DNA from: Bradyrhizobium sp. CB1717
GTDB taxonomy: Bacteria > Pseudomonadota > Alphaproteobacteria > Rhizobiales > Xanthobacteraceae
Length of the DNA: 64,000 bases
Assembly: GCF_029714325.1 (NCBI RefSeq)
Contig: NZ_CP121666.1
Coordinates: forward strand, 5,208,001-5,272,000
Direction: 5' to 3'
The stretch's first letter is position 1. The number at the start of each line of letters is the position of its first letter. The position numbers and the translations under genes were made by a program. Positions 26,651 through 34,807 of this stretch are shown here, one piece after another. The notes beneath the pieces were generated by a model that did not search any database, was not told the origin of the DNA, and saw nothing but the letters and a program-made list of their open reading frames with translations.

Positions 26651-26725
26651 GCTCCCTTCGTCTATCGGTTAGGACGCCACCCTTTCACGGTGGAGAGAGC
26701 GGTTCGATTCCGCTAGGGAGCGCCA
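26651..26725 (+). tRNA. tRNA-Glu (TTC anticodon)
   Basis: The cloverleaf has acceptor stem GCTCCCT/AGGGAGC, a D-arm with ATCGGTTAGGAC, anticodon stem CCACC/GGTGG with loop CTTTCAC (anticodon TTC), and T-arm GCGGTTCGATTCCGC. CCA is encoded at 26723-26725. Confidence 0.95.
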
Positions 26726-26830
26726 CGCGCCGGGGCGGCGCGCGGACGCGGCCCGCGAATTTACCCCTCAGCAGTGAACCTCCCCGCCTCTGGCCTCCGA
26801 CCAATGCTCGATTGGAACCGGTGCAGGCCC

Positions 26831-27475
26831 ATGGAGCAGCCCAAATCCCCTTCGGACAGCCAGCGCGGCGTTGCCGCGCAGCCGCCGTCCTGGATGCACC
26901 GCGCCGTCCCCTACGCACCGGGCCGGCGCGCCAAAATGCTGGAGCACATGGCGCGCGCCAGATCGCTGCCGCAGCGCCAGGCCGCAGCGAAGCCATCGCG
27001 CACGAATGGCGTGGAGATCCTCAGCGACGTCATCGCCCACGTCACCCTGTTCGGCATCATCGCCTTCCTCTTCATGTCGCGTATTCCGCTCTACCTCGGC
27101 GCATTTCTGTTCCTGACCGACGGCGAACGGATCGAACGCATCCTCGCGGCGACCGGCATCCGGTTCGAGCCCGGTGCGATCGGGCCCGATATCGTCAAGG
27201 GCTTTGCATCCTGGTTTGGATGGTTCGCGCTGCTCGGTGCACTGAACGGCTCGGTCCCTGCCTTGGTCGCGCAATGGATGCCCCCGGCCGAGTCATGGTC
27301 CTTCTTCGCCGGCGTCGCTCTTCTGTTCGCCTGCCTCGAAGTGTTCGGGTCGTTTGCGATCCGGCACGCATTGGCGTGGCTCGGATTGGAGGACCGGTCG
27401 GATGGTCTGATCTGGACGACGATCAAATTCCTGATCGCCCTCGGTCTGCTGGCTCTGGTGGTGCTGTTCGGATAG
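26831..27475 (+). CDS. Hypothetical polytopic membrane protein
   Basis: The 214-residue protein has a basic, Pro-rich cytoplasmic N-terminus (about 65 residues, with PYAPGRRAKMLEHMARARSLPQRQAA). Four hydrophobic segments follow, including AHVTLFGIIAFLFMSRIPLYLG and FLIALGLLALVVLFG. An upstream ATG at 26774 would add 19 residues. No family was recognised. Confidence 0.65.
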   Translation: MEQPKSPSDSQRGVAAQPPSWMHRAVPYAPGRRAKMLEHMARARSLPQRQAAAKPSRTNGVEILSDVIAHVTLFGIIAFLFMSRIPLYLGAFLFLTDGERIERILAATGIRFEPGAIGPDIVKGFASWFGWFALLGALNGSVPALVAQWMPPAESWSFFAGVALLFACLEVFGSFAIRHALAWLGLEDRSDGLIWTTIKFLIALGLLALVVLFG

Positions 27476-27656
27476 GTGCCGCAGCCGCTGCTTCTGCCGC
27501 GCTCGGCAGTGACGATGTTGTGAGAGCATCATGGTGCACAACGCCCCGCGCATTTACCGGAAATTTACCCCCACTCCTGAGCGACGGTATCATTTGCTTA
27601 GAATTTGACGACTACCGTGGATTTACGGAAACACTCCGAAACCACGATTGGCCCTC

Positions 27657-28286
27657 ATGTCCGTCGCAGAGTTCCTCAGGCAGCGCGCAGTGGAAGTCAC
27701 GGTGAGCGGCAGCTACTCGCTGCCGCGCTGGTACGATTGCGAGGGCAAGCTGCGGACCTTCGCCTGCCGGACCAAGCGTGTCTCGCCGTTCCGCATGATC
27801 GTGGACGTGCCCGTCGTCGGCAAGGTCGGCGAGCGCGTGACCTCCTACTTCCAGGACTTCGGCGAATTCCAGTGCACCATCAGCGCGACGCTGAAGGCGG
27901 GCTTCCTGATGGAGCTCGAGATGACTCGAGCGCGGCGGGCGTGGATGTCGGAAAAGCTGACCTGGCTCGAGAAGAAGCAGAAGGACGCCAGCGTCCAGGA
28001 GCTGCGGCGTGACGCCCGCTTCGTTCCGCAGGTCTCGCATACACTGCTGACGCTCGCCGACGGCAGCATCCATCCCTGCTTCATCATCGACGTCTCCACG
28101 GCCGGCGTCGCCATATCCTGCGAGTACGATCCGCCGGTGGGAACCGCGCTTGCGGTCGGCGCCTGTGTCGGGCGCGTCATCCGCAAATTCGACGACGGCT
28201 TTGCGGTCAAGTTCGCCGAGAAGCAGTCGCGCGATGACCTCGTCCGCCTGATCGTGCGCGCGCCGCCCCTGGCGCAGTCAGCCTGA
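27657..28286 (+). CDS. PilZ-domain protein, two-domain
   Basis: The 209-residue protein has an N-terminal PilZ-like or YcgR-like portion (YDCEGKLRTFACRTKRVSPFRMIVDVP) and a C-terminal PilZ domain with RRDARFVPQ and VSTAGVAI (DVSTAG in the D/NxSxxG position). It likely reads cyclic di-GMP and acts on motility or envelope functions. The start is set at ATG 27657; a TTG at 27648 is an alternative. Neither has a strong ribosome site. Confidence 0.75.
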   Translation: MSVAEFLRQRAVEVTVSGSYSLPRWYDCEGKLRTFACRTKRVSPFRMIVDVPVVGKVGERVTSYFQDFGEFQCTISATLKAGFLMELEMTRARRAWMSEKLTWLEKKQKDASVQELRRDARFVPQVSHTLLTLADGSIHPCFIIDVSTAGVAISCEYDPPVGTALAVGACVGRVIRKFDDGFAVKFAEKQSRDDLVRLIVRAPPLAQSA

Positions 28287-28360
28287 TACCGGCGGGGCCG
28301 ATCTTAACTCTTTCTTAACTAACCGCTGGAGCCGAGAGCCCCTGCGCGATAGGGTGTGTC

Positions 28361-28398
28361 CCAATACGTCCGCAATCAGTGCGGGCCTTAAGTATTGG
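28361..28398 (+). promoter_or_regulatory. Hairpin in front of the desaturase gene
   Basis: CCAATAC (28361-28367) and GTATTGG (28392-28398) are an exact inverted pair, with CCGC/GCGG nested inside. The element ends 10 bases before the desaturase start codon, so it could be an operator or a structured leader covering the ribosome site. Confidence 0.45.
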
Positions 28399-28408
28399 AA
28401 CTCCTGGA

Positions 28409-29404
28409 ATGTCCATCGCCGAGGCCGCCCCGGCTGAAATCGCACAGACCGCCGTCACCGCCAAGCCACAGCTACCTCCCGGCGTCGTGACCGAGGGGCC
28501 GCTGGTCCAGGCCAAGCTGCGCGAGAGCTATCTCCTGCTCGGCATCCTCTATGTCGGCGCGGTCGCGGGCATCATCTGGGCCGTCACGCAGGGCGTCGGC
28601 AAGGTCGAGCTGTTTACGTTCGCCTGGATGTTCGCGCTGACGACATTCGGCATCGGCGCCGGCATGCACCGCCTGTTCGTGCATCGCAGCTTCCGCACCG
28701 GCCCGATCATGCGCGTCTTCTTCTGCGCGATTGCGCAGATGGCGGTGCAGGGCTCGATCGCCAAATGGGTCGCCAACCACCGTCGCCACCATCTCTATGC
28801 CGATGACGTCGGCGATCCCCACAGCCCGCAATTCGACGGCTTCGGCAATCGCTATGTCAGCGCGCTCAAGGGCTTCCTGCATGCCCAGGGCAGCTGGGTC
28901 TTCGACCAGGCAACCACCGACAACGAGTACTACGCCAAGGACATCCTTGCCGACCCCATCGCGATGTTCTTCGTGCGCACCCGCTGGGTCTGGTACGGGA
29001 TGTCGGCCGTCTTCATCCCCGGCGTGATCGGCTACACCTTCGGCGGCGTGCACAGCATGATCGGCTGCGTGCTGTTCTCCGGCCTGCTCCGCGCCTATCT
29101 GCTGATCCTCACCAGCCAGCTCACCGGCTCGGTCTGCCACGCCTACGGCTATCGCCGCTTCGAGGTCGACGACGCCTCGACCAACGAGTTCGTGACCACG
29201 ATCCTCACCTTCGGCGAGGGTCTGCACAACAACCATCACCGCTTCCCGCGGGACGCCTATATCTCGCACGCCTGGTGGGAGATCGATCTCAACGGCCTGA
29301 TCATCCTGGGCCTGGAAAAGATCGGCCTCGTCCACGACGTCTTCCACGCCTCGCACCGCCAGCTGGAGCGGGCCGAAGCGCAGGCGGCCTCGACGGCGCG
29401 CTGA
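28409..29404 (+). CDS. Acyl-CoA desaturase (membrane fatty acid desaturase)
   Basis: The 331-residue protein has the three histidine boxes of stearoyl-CoA-type desaturases: HRLFVH (87-92), HRRHH (124-128) and HNNHH (273-277). Four hydrophobic segments are arranged in pairs. It inserts a double bond into acyl chains using a di-iron centre and oxygen. The start ATG at 28409 fits the family N-terminus better than 28379. A hairpin precedes the gene. Confidence 0.92.
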   Translation: MSIAEAAPAEIAQTAVTAKPQLPPGVVTEGPLVQAKLRESYLLLGILYVGAVAGIIWAVTQGVGKVELFTFAWMFALTTFGIGAGMHRLFVHRSFRTGPIMRVFFCAIAQMAVQGSIAKWVANHRRHHLYADDVGDPHSPQFDGFGNRYVSALKGFLHAQGSWVFDQATTDNEYYAKDILADPIAMFFVRTRWVWYGMSAVFIPGVIGYTFGGVHSMIGCVLFSGLLRAYLLILTSQLTGSVCHAYGYRRFEVDDASTNEFVTTILTFGEGLHNNHHRFPRDAYISHAWWEIDLNGLIILGLEKIGLVHDVFHASHRQLERAEAQAASTAR

Positions 29405-29539
29405 CCGGCAGGCGGCGGCCGCGTTGCGGCCGTCTTGCCTCCGCATCGCCGCCCTATCGCGGCCCCATTGCGGGATCAGCTTTTGATGGTCCGTGCCGCA
29501 TGCCGGACGTCTTTTGCGGACTTGCGATCGGGGGACCGG

Positions 29540-29782
29540 ATGCCAGTCAACAAGATCACCTGGGACAGGGTCGGCCGGGTTACCGAGCCCGGCCGCTACA
29601 TGTACACGTTCGGCTGGCTCACCATTACCGCCGACGATCTCGAGATCTGGAAGCAATACCCGGACGCCGCATTCACGCTGCTCGGGCACCCTGCCGAGGC
29701 GGACTCGTTTGTCGGCGAGGAATTCCATCTCGGCGCCTTCGACATCGCCCCGCAAGAGCCGCCGCCGTTCACCACGCACTGA
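29540..29782 (+). CDS. Hypothetical 80-residue protein
   Basis: This small acidic, soluble protein (VNKITWDRVGRVTEPGRYMYTFGWLTITADDLEIWKQYP) begins at ATG 29540 after GGGGGACCGG. No domain was recognised, but the composition is clearly protein-like. It lies about 135 bases downstream of the desaturase on the same strand. Confidence 0.65.
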   Translation: MPVNKITWDRVGRVTEPGRYMYTFGWLTITADDLEIWKQYPDAAFTLLGHPAEADSFVGEEFHLGAFDIAPQEPPPFTTH

Positions 29783-29882
29783 AGCCGAGAACGCGGGCTC
29801 CAGGAAGTTTGCGAAGGGCCCGGCTTCACCCAGCGCAGGTCAATGCGGGAACGCATGGCATGCGCGTTGCTTAATCTGCGTC

Positions 29883-30038
29883 ATGATACACATCCCAGCC
29901 GTCGACCAGGCCTTCCTGCTGCTGCTCATCATCTTCTGCCTCGGCACGTGCCTCGTGCGCGCCTTCTGGGAATTGGAGCAGGCGCGGGCCCGCCGGATCG
30001 CTTCACCACGGCGCGGTCGCACGACGGAGCACGACTAG
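29883..30038 (+). CDS. 51-residue small membrane protein
   Basis: This is a single-helix protein (AFLLLLIIFCLGTCLVRAFWELEQARARR) with a basic tail. It starts at ATG 29883 without an obvious ribosome site, which lowers certainty. The longer open frame to the left lacks coding character. Confidence 0.5.
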   Translation: MIHIPAVDQAFLLLLIIFCLGTCLVRAFWELEQARARRIASPRRGRTTEHD

Positions 30039-30351
30039 GCCGTCCGCGCCGCCGTGCGCTCCCCCAGGCGGGCAATCCGGCTCGGGACAAGGACATCCAT
30101 CGCGAATCGAAGAAACCTGCGCACTTCCTTGATCTGATTTGCCAATTCGCACACCGCCGCAAGGCGGCCGCTATTGCCATTGATGACGAAGTGGCTTTGT
30201 CATGCAATTGATTGCGCTCGTATTCTACACATGGCGCCCCTGATGAACGTTTGCTGTCGCGCTCGTTAAGCGAGGCGACAGCCTACGCATGACACATGGT
30301 CGCATCGGTAGAAGTAGCTAAGCGGACCAAGGGAACCTATTTTCGGCGCCG
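30039..30351. other. Intergenic with a long hairpin
   Basis: GCTGTCGC-g-CTCG (30253-30265) pairs with CGAG-GCGACAGC (30271-30282) around TTAAG. No T-tract follows. The promoter of the PrsW-type gene should lie to its right. No gene is supported. Confidence 0.5.
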
Positions 30352-31392
30352 ATGTACCTGATTGAAGCGTTACCTACCGTCATCGGAACTGCCGCCATCG
30401 CCCCGGCGCTGCTGATGCTCTGGCTTGTCATTGCCGCCGAGGAACGCCCTGGCCCGCCGGCCCAGGTCTGGACCGCGTTCCTGCTCGGCGCAGCCAGCAT
30501 TTCCCTGCTGGGCCTCGCCCGCGCCCCCTTTGCCAAGATGGTTGCGGCCCCCGACAACCCCTGGGCGGCGCTGGCCATGCATTCGGTATTCGGGGTCGCA
30601 CTGCCGGAAGAAGCCGTGAAGGTGATCGCCATCGTGCTGGTCTCCTCGACCAAGCGGCGGACTTTCGCCAATCCGATGGACACGGTGGTGTATGGCGCCG
30701 CGGTCGGCCTCGGCTTCGCCGCCTACGAGAACCTCGCCTACCTCGTCCAGCATGCCGAGATGTGGCGCTCGCTGGCCGCCTTGCGCAGCGTGCTGACGGT
30801 GCCGTTCCACGGCGCGCTCGGCATCATCGCCGGGGCCTACCTGACCATCGCGCGGGCCGGCACGGCGCTGGGCGCGAACCGCCACCATCGCGACTGGGCC
30901 CGCCTGTCCAGCCGTCTCCTGATCTTTGCGGGCCCGCTCGCGCTGCATTCGGCCTTCGACTTTCCGCTGCTGACCTTGCAGCGAATGCCGGATCTCGATC
31001 CCACCGTGCGGATGTGGCTGGGCGGCGCGAGCCTCCTGATCGGCTTCAGCTCGATCGCCTTCGCCATTCGCCTGGTCCGGCGCGTCGCGCGCCATCACGC
31101 GCCGCGCACCGAGATCGCACGGGAGAGGCTCAGCCAATTGCGCCGGATGTGGGCGCTGCTTCTGGCCGGTGGCGGCGTCGGCTTCCTCGGCCTCGCCTTC
31201 GTGCTGACCTCGATCCATCACTGGCTGATCAACCCCGATCGCAATCTGACGCTGGCCCTGATCCCGATTGGCTTCGTCTCGATCCTGCTCGGCCTCGCGC
31301 TTCTGATCGTCACGATCGCGATCTACATTCTTGGCCGCAACCGCGTTCGTACCAGTGGCGAAGGTTTTTCATCTGCGCACGGCGGCGGTTGA
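30352..31392 (+). CDS. PrsW-family intramembrane protease
   Basis: The 346-residue membrane protein carries the PrsW motifs: the Glu-Glu pair in ALPEEAVKV, then YGAAVGLGFAAYENLAYL, FHGALGIIAGAYL and HSAFDF. About eight hydrophobic segments are present, with an extra C-terminal three-span extension. PrsW-type enzymes cleave membrane substrates such as anti-sigma factors. The substrate here is unknown. Confidence 0.82.
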   Translation: MYLIEALPTVIGTAAIAPALLMLWLVIAAEERPGPPAQVWTAFLLGAASISLLGLARAPFAKMVAAPDNPWAALAMHSVFGVALPEEAVKVIAIVLVSSTKRRTFANPMDTVVYGAAVGLGFAAYENLAYLVQHAEMWRSLAALRSVLTVPFHGALGIIAGAYLTIARAGTALGANRHHRDWARLSSRLLIFAGPLALHSAFDFPLLTLQRMPDLDPTVRMWLGGASLLIGFSSIAFAIRLVRRVARHHAPRTEIARERLSQLRRMWALLLAGGGVGFLGLAFVLTSIHHWLINPDRNLTLALIPIGFVSILLGLALLIVTIAIYILGRNRVRTSGEGFSSAHGGG

Positions 31393-31462
31393 CGCACGGG
31401 TTGGCGAGCGCGCTGCGCACGGGGTAGATTGGACGCATCGGTAGCCAATTTGGGGGTCACCC

Positions 31463-32041
31463 ATGCCATCGCCCGAGGATTTTTCACGGCTGCAATCCGC
31501 GATGAGCCAGGCGGTGAAAGCGCATTGGAGGGCCTTCCTGTTCGAAGGCATCCTGCTCGCCGTGCTCGGCATTGCCGCGCTGATCGTGCCGCCGCTCGCG
31601 AGCCTTGCGACCGCGATCTTTCTCGGCTGGGTGTTCTTGATCAGCGGCATCGGCGGCCTGATCGTGACTTATTGGGCGCGCAGCACGCCGGGCTTCTGGT
31701 GGTCACTGATCTCGGCTGCGCTGGCCTGCCTCGCCGGCATGCTGCTGCTGGCCCGTCCGATGCAGGCCGTGCTGACGTTGACCATCGTGCTCGGCGCCTA
31801 TTTCCTCGCCGAGGGCGTCGCCACAATCATGTACGCACTGGAGCACCGCCGCGAGCTCAACAGCCGCTGGTCGTGGCTCCTGATCTCGGGCCTCGTCGAC
31901 ATCGCGATCTCGTTCATGGTGATCACGGGGCTGCCTAGCTCGGCCGAATGGGCGATCGGCGTCCTCGTCGGTATCAACCTGCTGTTCGGGGGCGCCACCC
32001 TGATCGGCATGGCGCTGGCGGCACGCAACAGCAACACCTGA
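31463..32041 (+). CDS. HdeD-family (DUF308) membrane protein
   Basis: The 192-residue protein has six hydrophobic helices in the DUF308 repeat pattern (WRAFLFEGILLAVLGIAALIVPPLASLATAIFLGWVFLISGIGGL). HdeD is linked to acid resistance in E. coli. The role here is inferred from the family. The start ATG lies 70 bases after the protease gene, on the same strand. Confidence 0.85.
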   Translation: MPSPEDFSRLQSAMSQAVKAHWRAFLFEGILLAVLGIAALIVPPLASLATAIFLGWVFLISGIGGLIVTYWARSTPGFWWSLISAALACLAGMLLLARPMQAVLTLTIVLGAYFLAEGVATIMYALEHRRELNSRWSWLLISGLVDIAISFMVITGLPSSAEWAIGVLVGINLLFGGATLIGMALAARNSNT

Positions 32042-32099
32042 GGGCTCTCGTCGCCCGACAGGCCGATTGGGGGGTGACAAGGCGCCAACGGCACGCTAT

Positions 32100-32189
32100 A
32101 TGGCCTCCATGATCACCGTCGCCACCAGCTATTTTTGGTACTTTAGCTACGACAGCTTGCTGGCGGCAGGAGGATCGCGCTCAATCTAG
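32100..32189 (+). CDS. Aromatic-rich leader peptide of the DAHP synthase gene
   Basis: The 29-codon frame reads MASMITVATSYFWYFSYDSL, then ends LAAGGSRSI. Codons 11-17 are Tyr, Phe, Trp, Tyr, Phe, Ser, Tyr, so six of seven are aromatic. It lies about 85 bases upstream of a DAHP synthase gene, whose product starts synthesis of exactly these amino acids. The control codons fall in the loop of an RNA hairpin. A second ATG at 32109 is also in frame. The ribosome site is weak. Confidence 0.7.
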   Translation: MASMITVATSYFWYFSYDSLLAAGGSRSI

Positions 32190-32237
32190 AATATTGAAGC
32201 AAACGTCCGAACAGCCGCCAGACCTGGCGGCTTTTTT
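32122..32237 (+). promoter_or_regulatory. Candidate aromatic amino-acid attenuator
   Basis: Four segments make mutually exclusive hairpins. Segment 1 (32122-32129, CCACCAGC) pairs with segment 2 (32159-32166, GCTGGCGG) with one mismatch. Segment 2 (32160-32167) pairs over eight bases with segment 3 (32214-32221). Segment 3 (32214-32220) pairs with segment 4 (32225-32231), followed by TTTTTT, a terminator. The aromatic codons (32130-32150) lie inside the 1:2 loop. A ribosome stalled there would cover segment 1, free 2 to hold 3, and prevent termination. Confidence 0.75.
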
Positions 32238-32274
32238 ATTGGCCGGCAGGTTCTAGAACAGACAGGAGCCCGCC

Positions 32275-33360
32275 GTGCTGAGCACGACAGACGATCTTCG
32301 CATCCGCGAATTGAAGGAGCTGAGCACGCCCGATGAGGTGATGCGGGAAGTCCCGCGCACGCTCACGGCGACCCGTGTGGTCATGGCCGCGCGCAACGCC
32401 ATCCATGCCATCCTGACCGGCCAGGACGACCGCCTGCTGGTCGTGGTCGGGCCCTGCTCGGTGCACGATCCCAAGGCCGCGCTTGAATACGCCGAACGTC
32501 TCGCCGCCTTGCGCGAGGACCTCGCCGACCAGCTCGAGATCGTGATGCGGGTCTATTTCGAGAAGCCGCGCACCACCGTCGGCTGGAAGGGCCTGATCAA
32601 CGACCCCGATCTCGACGGCAGCTTCGACATCAACAAGGGCCTGCGGCTGGCGCGCAACGTGCTGTCGGCGGTGAACAATCTCGGCCTGCCCGCCGGCACC
32701 GAATTCCTGGATATGACGACGCCGCAATACATCGCCGACCTTGTGTCCTGGGCCGCGATCGGCGCGCGCACGACCGAGAGCCAGATCCATCGTGAGCTGG
32801 CCTCCGGCCTGTCCTGCCCGGTCGGATTCAAGAACGGCACCGACGGCAATGTGCGGATCGCGGCGGACGCGGTGAAGTCGGCTTCGCACCCGCATCATTT
32901 CATGGCCGTCACAAAACTCGGCCGCTCGGCGATCGCCTCGACCGCCGGAAACGAGGACTGCCACATCATCTTGCGCGGCGGCAGCAAGCCGAACTTTGAC
33001 GCGGCAAGCGTTGCGGCGGCCTGCAACGAGCTGGCGAAATCCGGTGTCGCGCCGCTGGTGATGGTGGATGCGAGCCACGCCAATTCGAGCAAGAAGCCCG
33101 AGAACCAGCCGCTGGTGATGGCGGACATCGCCGGCCAGATCTCCGGCGGCGAGAACCGCATCATGGGCGTGATGATCGAGAGCAATCTCGTCGCCGGCCG
33201 CCAGGACGTGGTTCCGGGCAAGCCGCTCACCTACGGCCAGAGCATTACGGATGGCTGTATCGATTGGGCGACCACCGCAACCGTGCTCGAGCAGCTTGCT
33301 GACGCGGTCGAGATCCGCCGCAACACCCAACGCGCGGGACTGCACGAGCGGTCGGCCTGA
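32275..33360 (+). CDS. aroG: Class I DAHP synthase
   Basis: The 361-residue enzyme is of the AroF/AroG/AroH type, with VVVGPCSVHDP, YFEKPRTTVGWKGLINDP, GTEFLDMTTPQYIADLVSWAAIGARTTESQ and CPVGFKNGTDGN. It condenses phosphoenolpyruvate and erythrose 4-phosphate to DAHP, the first step of the shikimate pathway, and needs a divalent metal. The start is GTG at 32275 behind AGGAG. It is preceded by the leader peptide and attenuator, so expression probably follows supply of charged Tyr, Phe or Trp tRNA. Confidence 0.95.
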   Translation: MLSTTDDLRIRELKELSTPDEVMREVPRTLTATRVVMAARNAIHAILTGQDDRLLVVVGPCSVHDPKAALEYAERLAALREDLADQLEIVMRVYFEKPRTTVGWKGLINDPDLDGSFDINKGLRLARNVLSAVNNLGLPAGTEFLDMTTPQYIADLVSWAAIGARTTESQIHRELASGLSCPVGFKNGTDGNVRIAADAVKSASHPHHFMAVTKLGRSAIASTAGNEDCHIILRGGSKPNFDAASVAAACNELAKSGVAPLVMVDASHANSSKKPENQPLVMADIAGQISGGENRIMGVMIESNLVAGRQDVVPGKPLTYGQSITDGCIDWATTATVLEQLADAVEIRRNTQRAGLHERSA

Positions 33361-33414
33361 GGTAAGGCCAATGCGGGCGGGGCGATGCTGTTCGCGCCCT
33401 GCCCGCTATTGCGA

Positions 33415-33669
33415 TCAACAGCCGCGGCAGATGCTCTTGATCTTCTTGTCGAGCAGAGCGTCTTCCTTGTTCACGGGATTGTTCGGATCGCTCAGGTTCT
33501 TCTCGCTCGGCACATCACTGGCGCGCGGCTGGCGATGACCGACAGGGGCCGGCAACACCGATCCGGAGGACGCGCCGCTTGAGGTCGATCCCTTGGAGCC
33601 GCCGGTCTGTGCAACCGCCGTGCCGCCGAGCAAGACCACGAGCGATGCTGCCAGCATGATCTTCTTCAT
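33415..33669 (-). CDS. Exported hypothetical protein
   Basis: The 84-residue protein has a signal peptide (MKKIMLAASLVVLLGGTAVAQ), a Gly/Ser-rich linker, and a charged C-terminus with two cysteines (KKIKSICRGC). The ATG at 33667-33669 follows AAGGAC. It converges on aroG with a 54-base gap. No family was recognised. Confidence 0.65.
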   Translation of the reverse strand: MKKIMLAASLVVLLGGTAVAQTGGSKGSTSSGASSGSVLPAPVGHRQPRASDVPSEKNLSDPNNPVNKEDALLDKKIKSICRGC

Positions 33670-33712
33670 GTCCTTATCCTCCGTTCTCAACGGGCGCTCC
33701 CACCATCACCGC

Positions 33713-34807
33713 TCAGGTCTCGGGCGGATACAGATGAACCTCGCCGCAATAATCGACGATACGATAACGTGTTTCGGCCTCCGCATCACGTGCGTCGGGT
33801 GCGGTATTTTGTGCCGCCAACACGTAATTCGGCCCGACCGGCGACTTGCCGGCGCCGCCGGGAATATCGATGACATAGTCAGGCTGACACAGTCCTGACA
33901 CCCGCCCGCGCAGCTGCCGCATCAATTCCTGCCCCTCCGCGAGCGTCGTTCGCAGATGCGCTGTGCCCGGCGCCAGATCGCCGTGATGCAGATAATAGGG
34001 CTTGATCCGGCATTCGACGAAAGCTCGCATCAAATCCGACAAAGCGGCCACATTGTCGTTGACGCCGCGCAAGAGCACGGACTGGCTGATCATGGGAATT
34101 CCGGCATCGACGAGCCGTCCGCAGGCAGCGCGGGCACCTTCCGTGAGCTCGCGCGCATGATTGGCATGCAGGGCAACCCAGGTCGTCGCGCCGGGAACCT
34201 TCAGCGCGGCGACCATCTCGTCGCTGATGCGCGCGGGATCGGCGACCGGCACGCGGGTGTGAAGGCGGATGATCTTGACGTGATCGATTGCAGCGAGATC
34301 GGCCATGATCTCGCTCATGCGACGCGGCGACAGCATCAAGGGATCGCCGCCGGTCAGGATCACTTCCCAGATCTCGCTATGCGCGCGGATATAGTCGATC
34401 GCCGCACGATACGCGTCTTCCGACAGCGCATTCTCCTTGCCGGGCCCAACCATCTCGCGGCGGAAGCAGAACCGACAATAGACCGCGCAGACGTGAACCA
34501 GCTTGAACAGCACGCGATCGGGATAGCGATGCACGATGCCGGGAACCGGCGAATGCGGGTGATCGCCGATCGGATCGGCGTTCTCCCCGGGTCGCATCTC
34601 CAGTTCCGCGGCGGTCGGAACGAATTGCCGCGCGATGGGATCGTCGGGATCGGAGGTGTCGATCAGCTCCACCAGCGCCGGCGTGATCGCAACCGCATAG
34701 CGCGCGGCGACGCGCTCGAGCGCGGGCAGCGCCGCGGCGGGAGCAAGCTGCTCGGCCACGAACTCGGCTGGCTCGCGCAGGGTGCGTGCAAGGTTGGTCT
34801 TCGTCAT
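33713..34807 (-). CDS. epmB: EF-P beta-lysylation protein EpmB (lysine 2,3-aminomutase family)
   Basis: The 364-residue radical SAM enzyme has the cluster motif CAVYCRFC (Cys about 107, 111 and 114) and the PLP-lysine segment GGAGKSPVGPNY. It converts (S)-alpha-lysine to (R)-beta-lysine for attachment to EF-P. Length matches EpmB rather than the longer KamA of lysine fermentation. Its start overlaps the epmA stop by four bases, and the two face the efp gene, which confirms the role. Confidence 0.92.
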   Translation of the reverse strand: MTKTNLARTLREPAEFVAEQLAPAAALPALERVAARYAVAITPALVELIDTSDPDDPIARQFVPTAAELEMRPGENADPIGDHPHSPVPGIVHRYPDRVLFKLVHVCAVYCRFCFRREMVGPGKENALSEDAYRAAIDYIRAHSEIWEVILTGGDPLMLSPRRMSEIMADLAAIDHVKIIRLHTRVPVADPARISDEMVAALKVPGATTWVALHANHARELTEGARAACGRLVDAGIPMISQSVLLRGVNDNVAALSDLMRAFVECRIKPYYLHHGDLAPGTAHLRTTLAEGQELMRQLRGRVSGLCQPDYVIDIPGGAGKSPVGPNYVLAAQNTAPDARDAEAETRYRIVDYCGEVHLYPPET

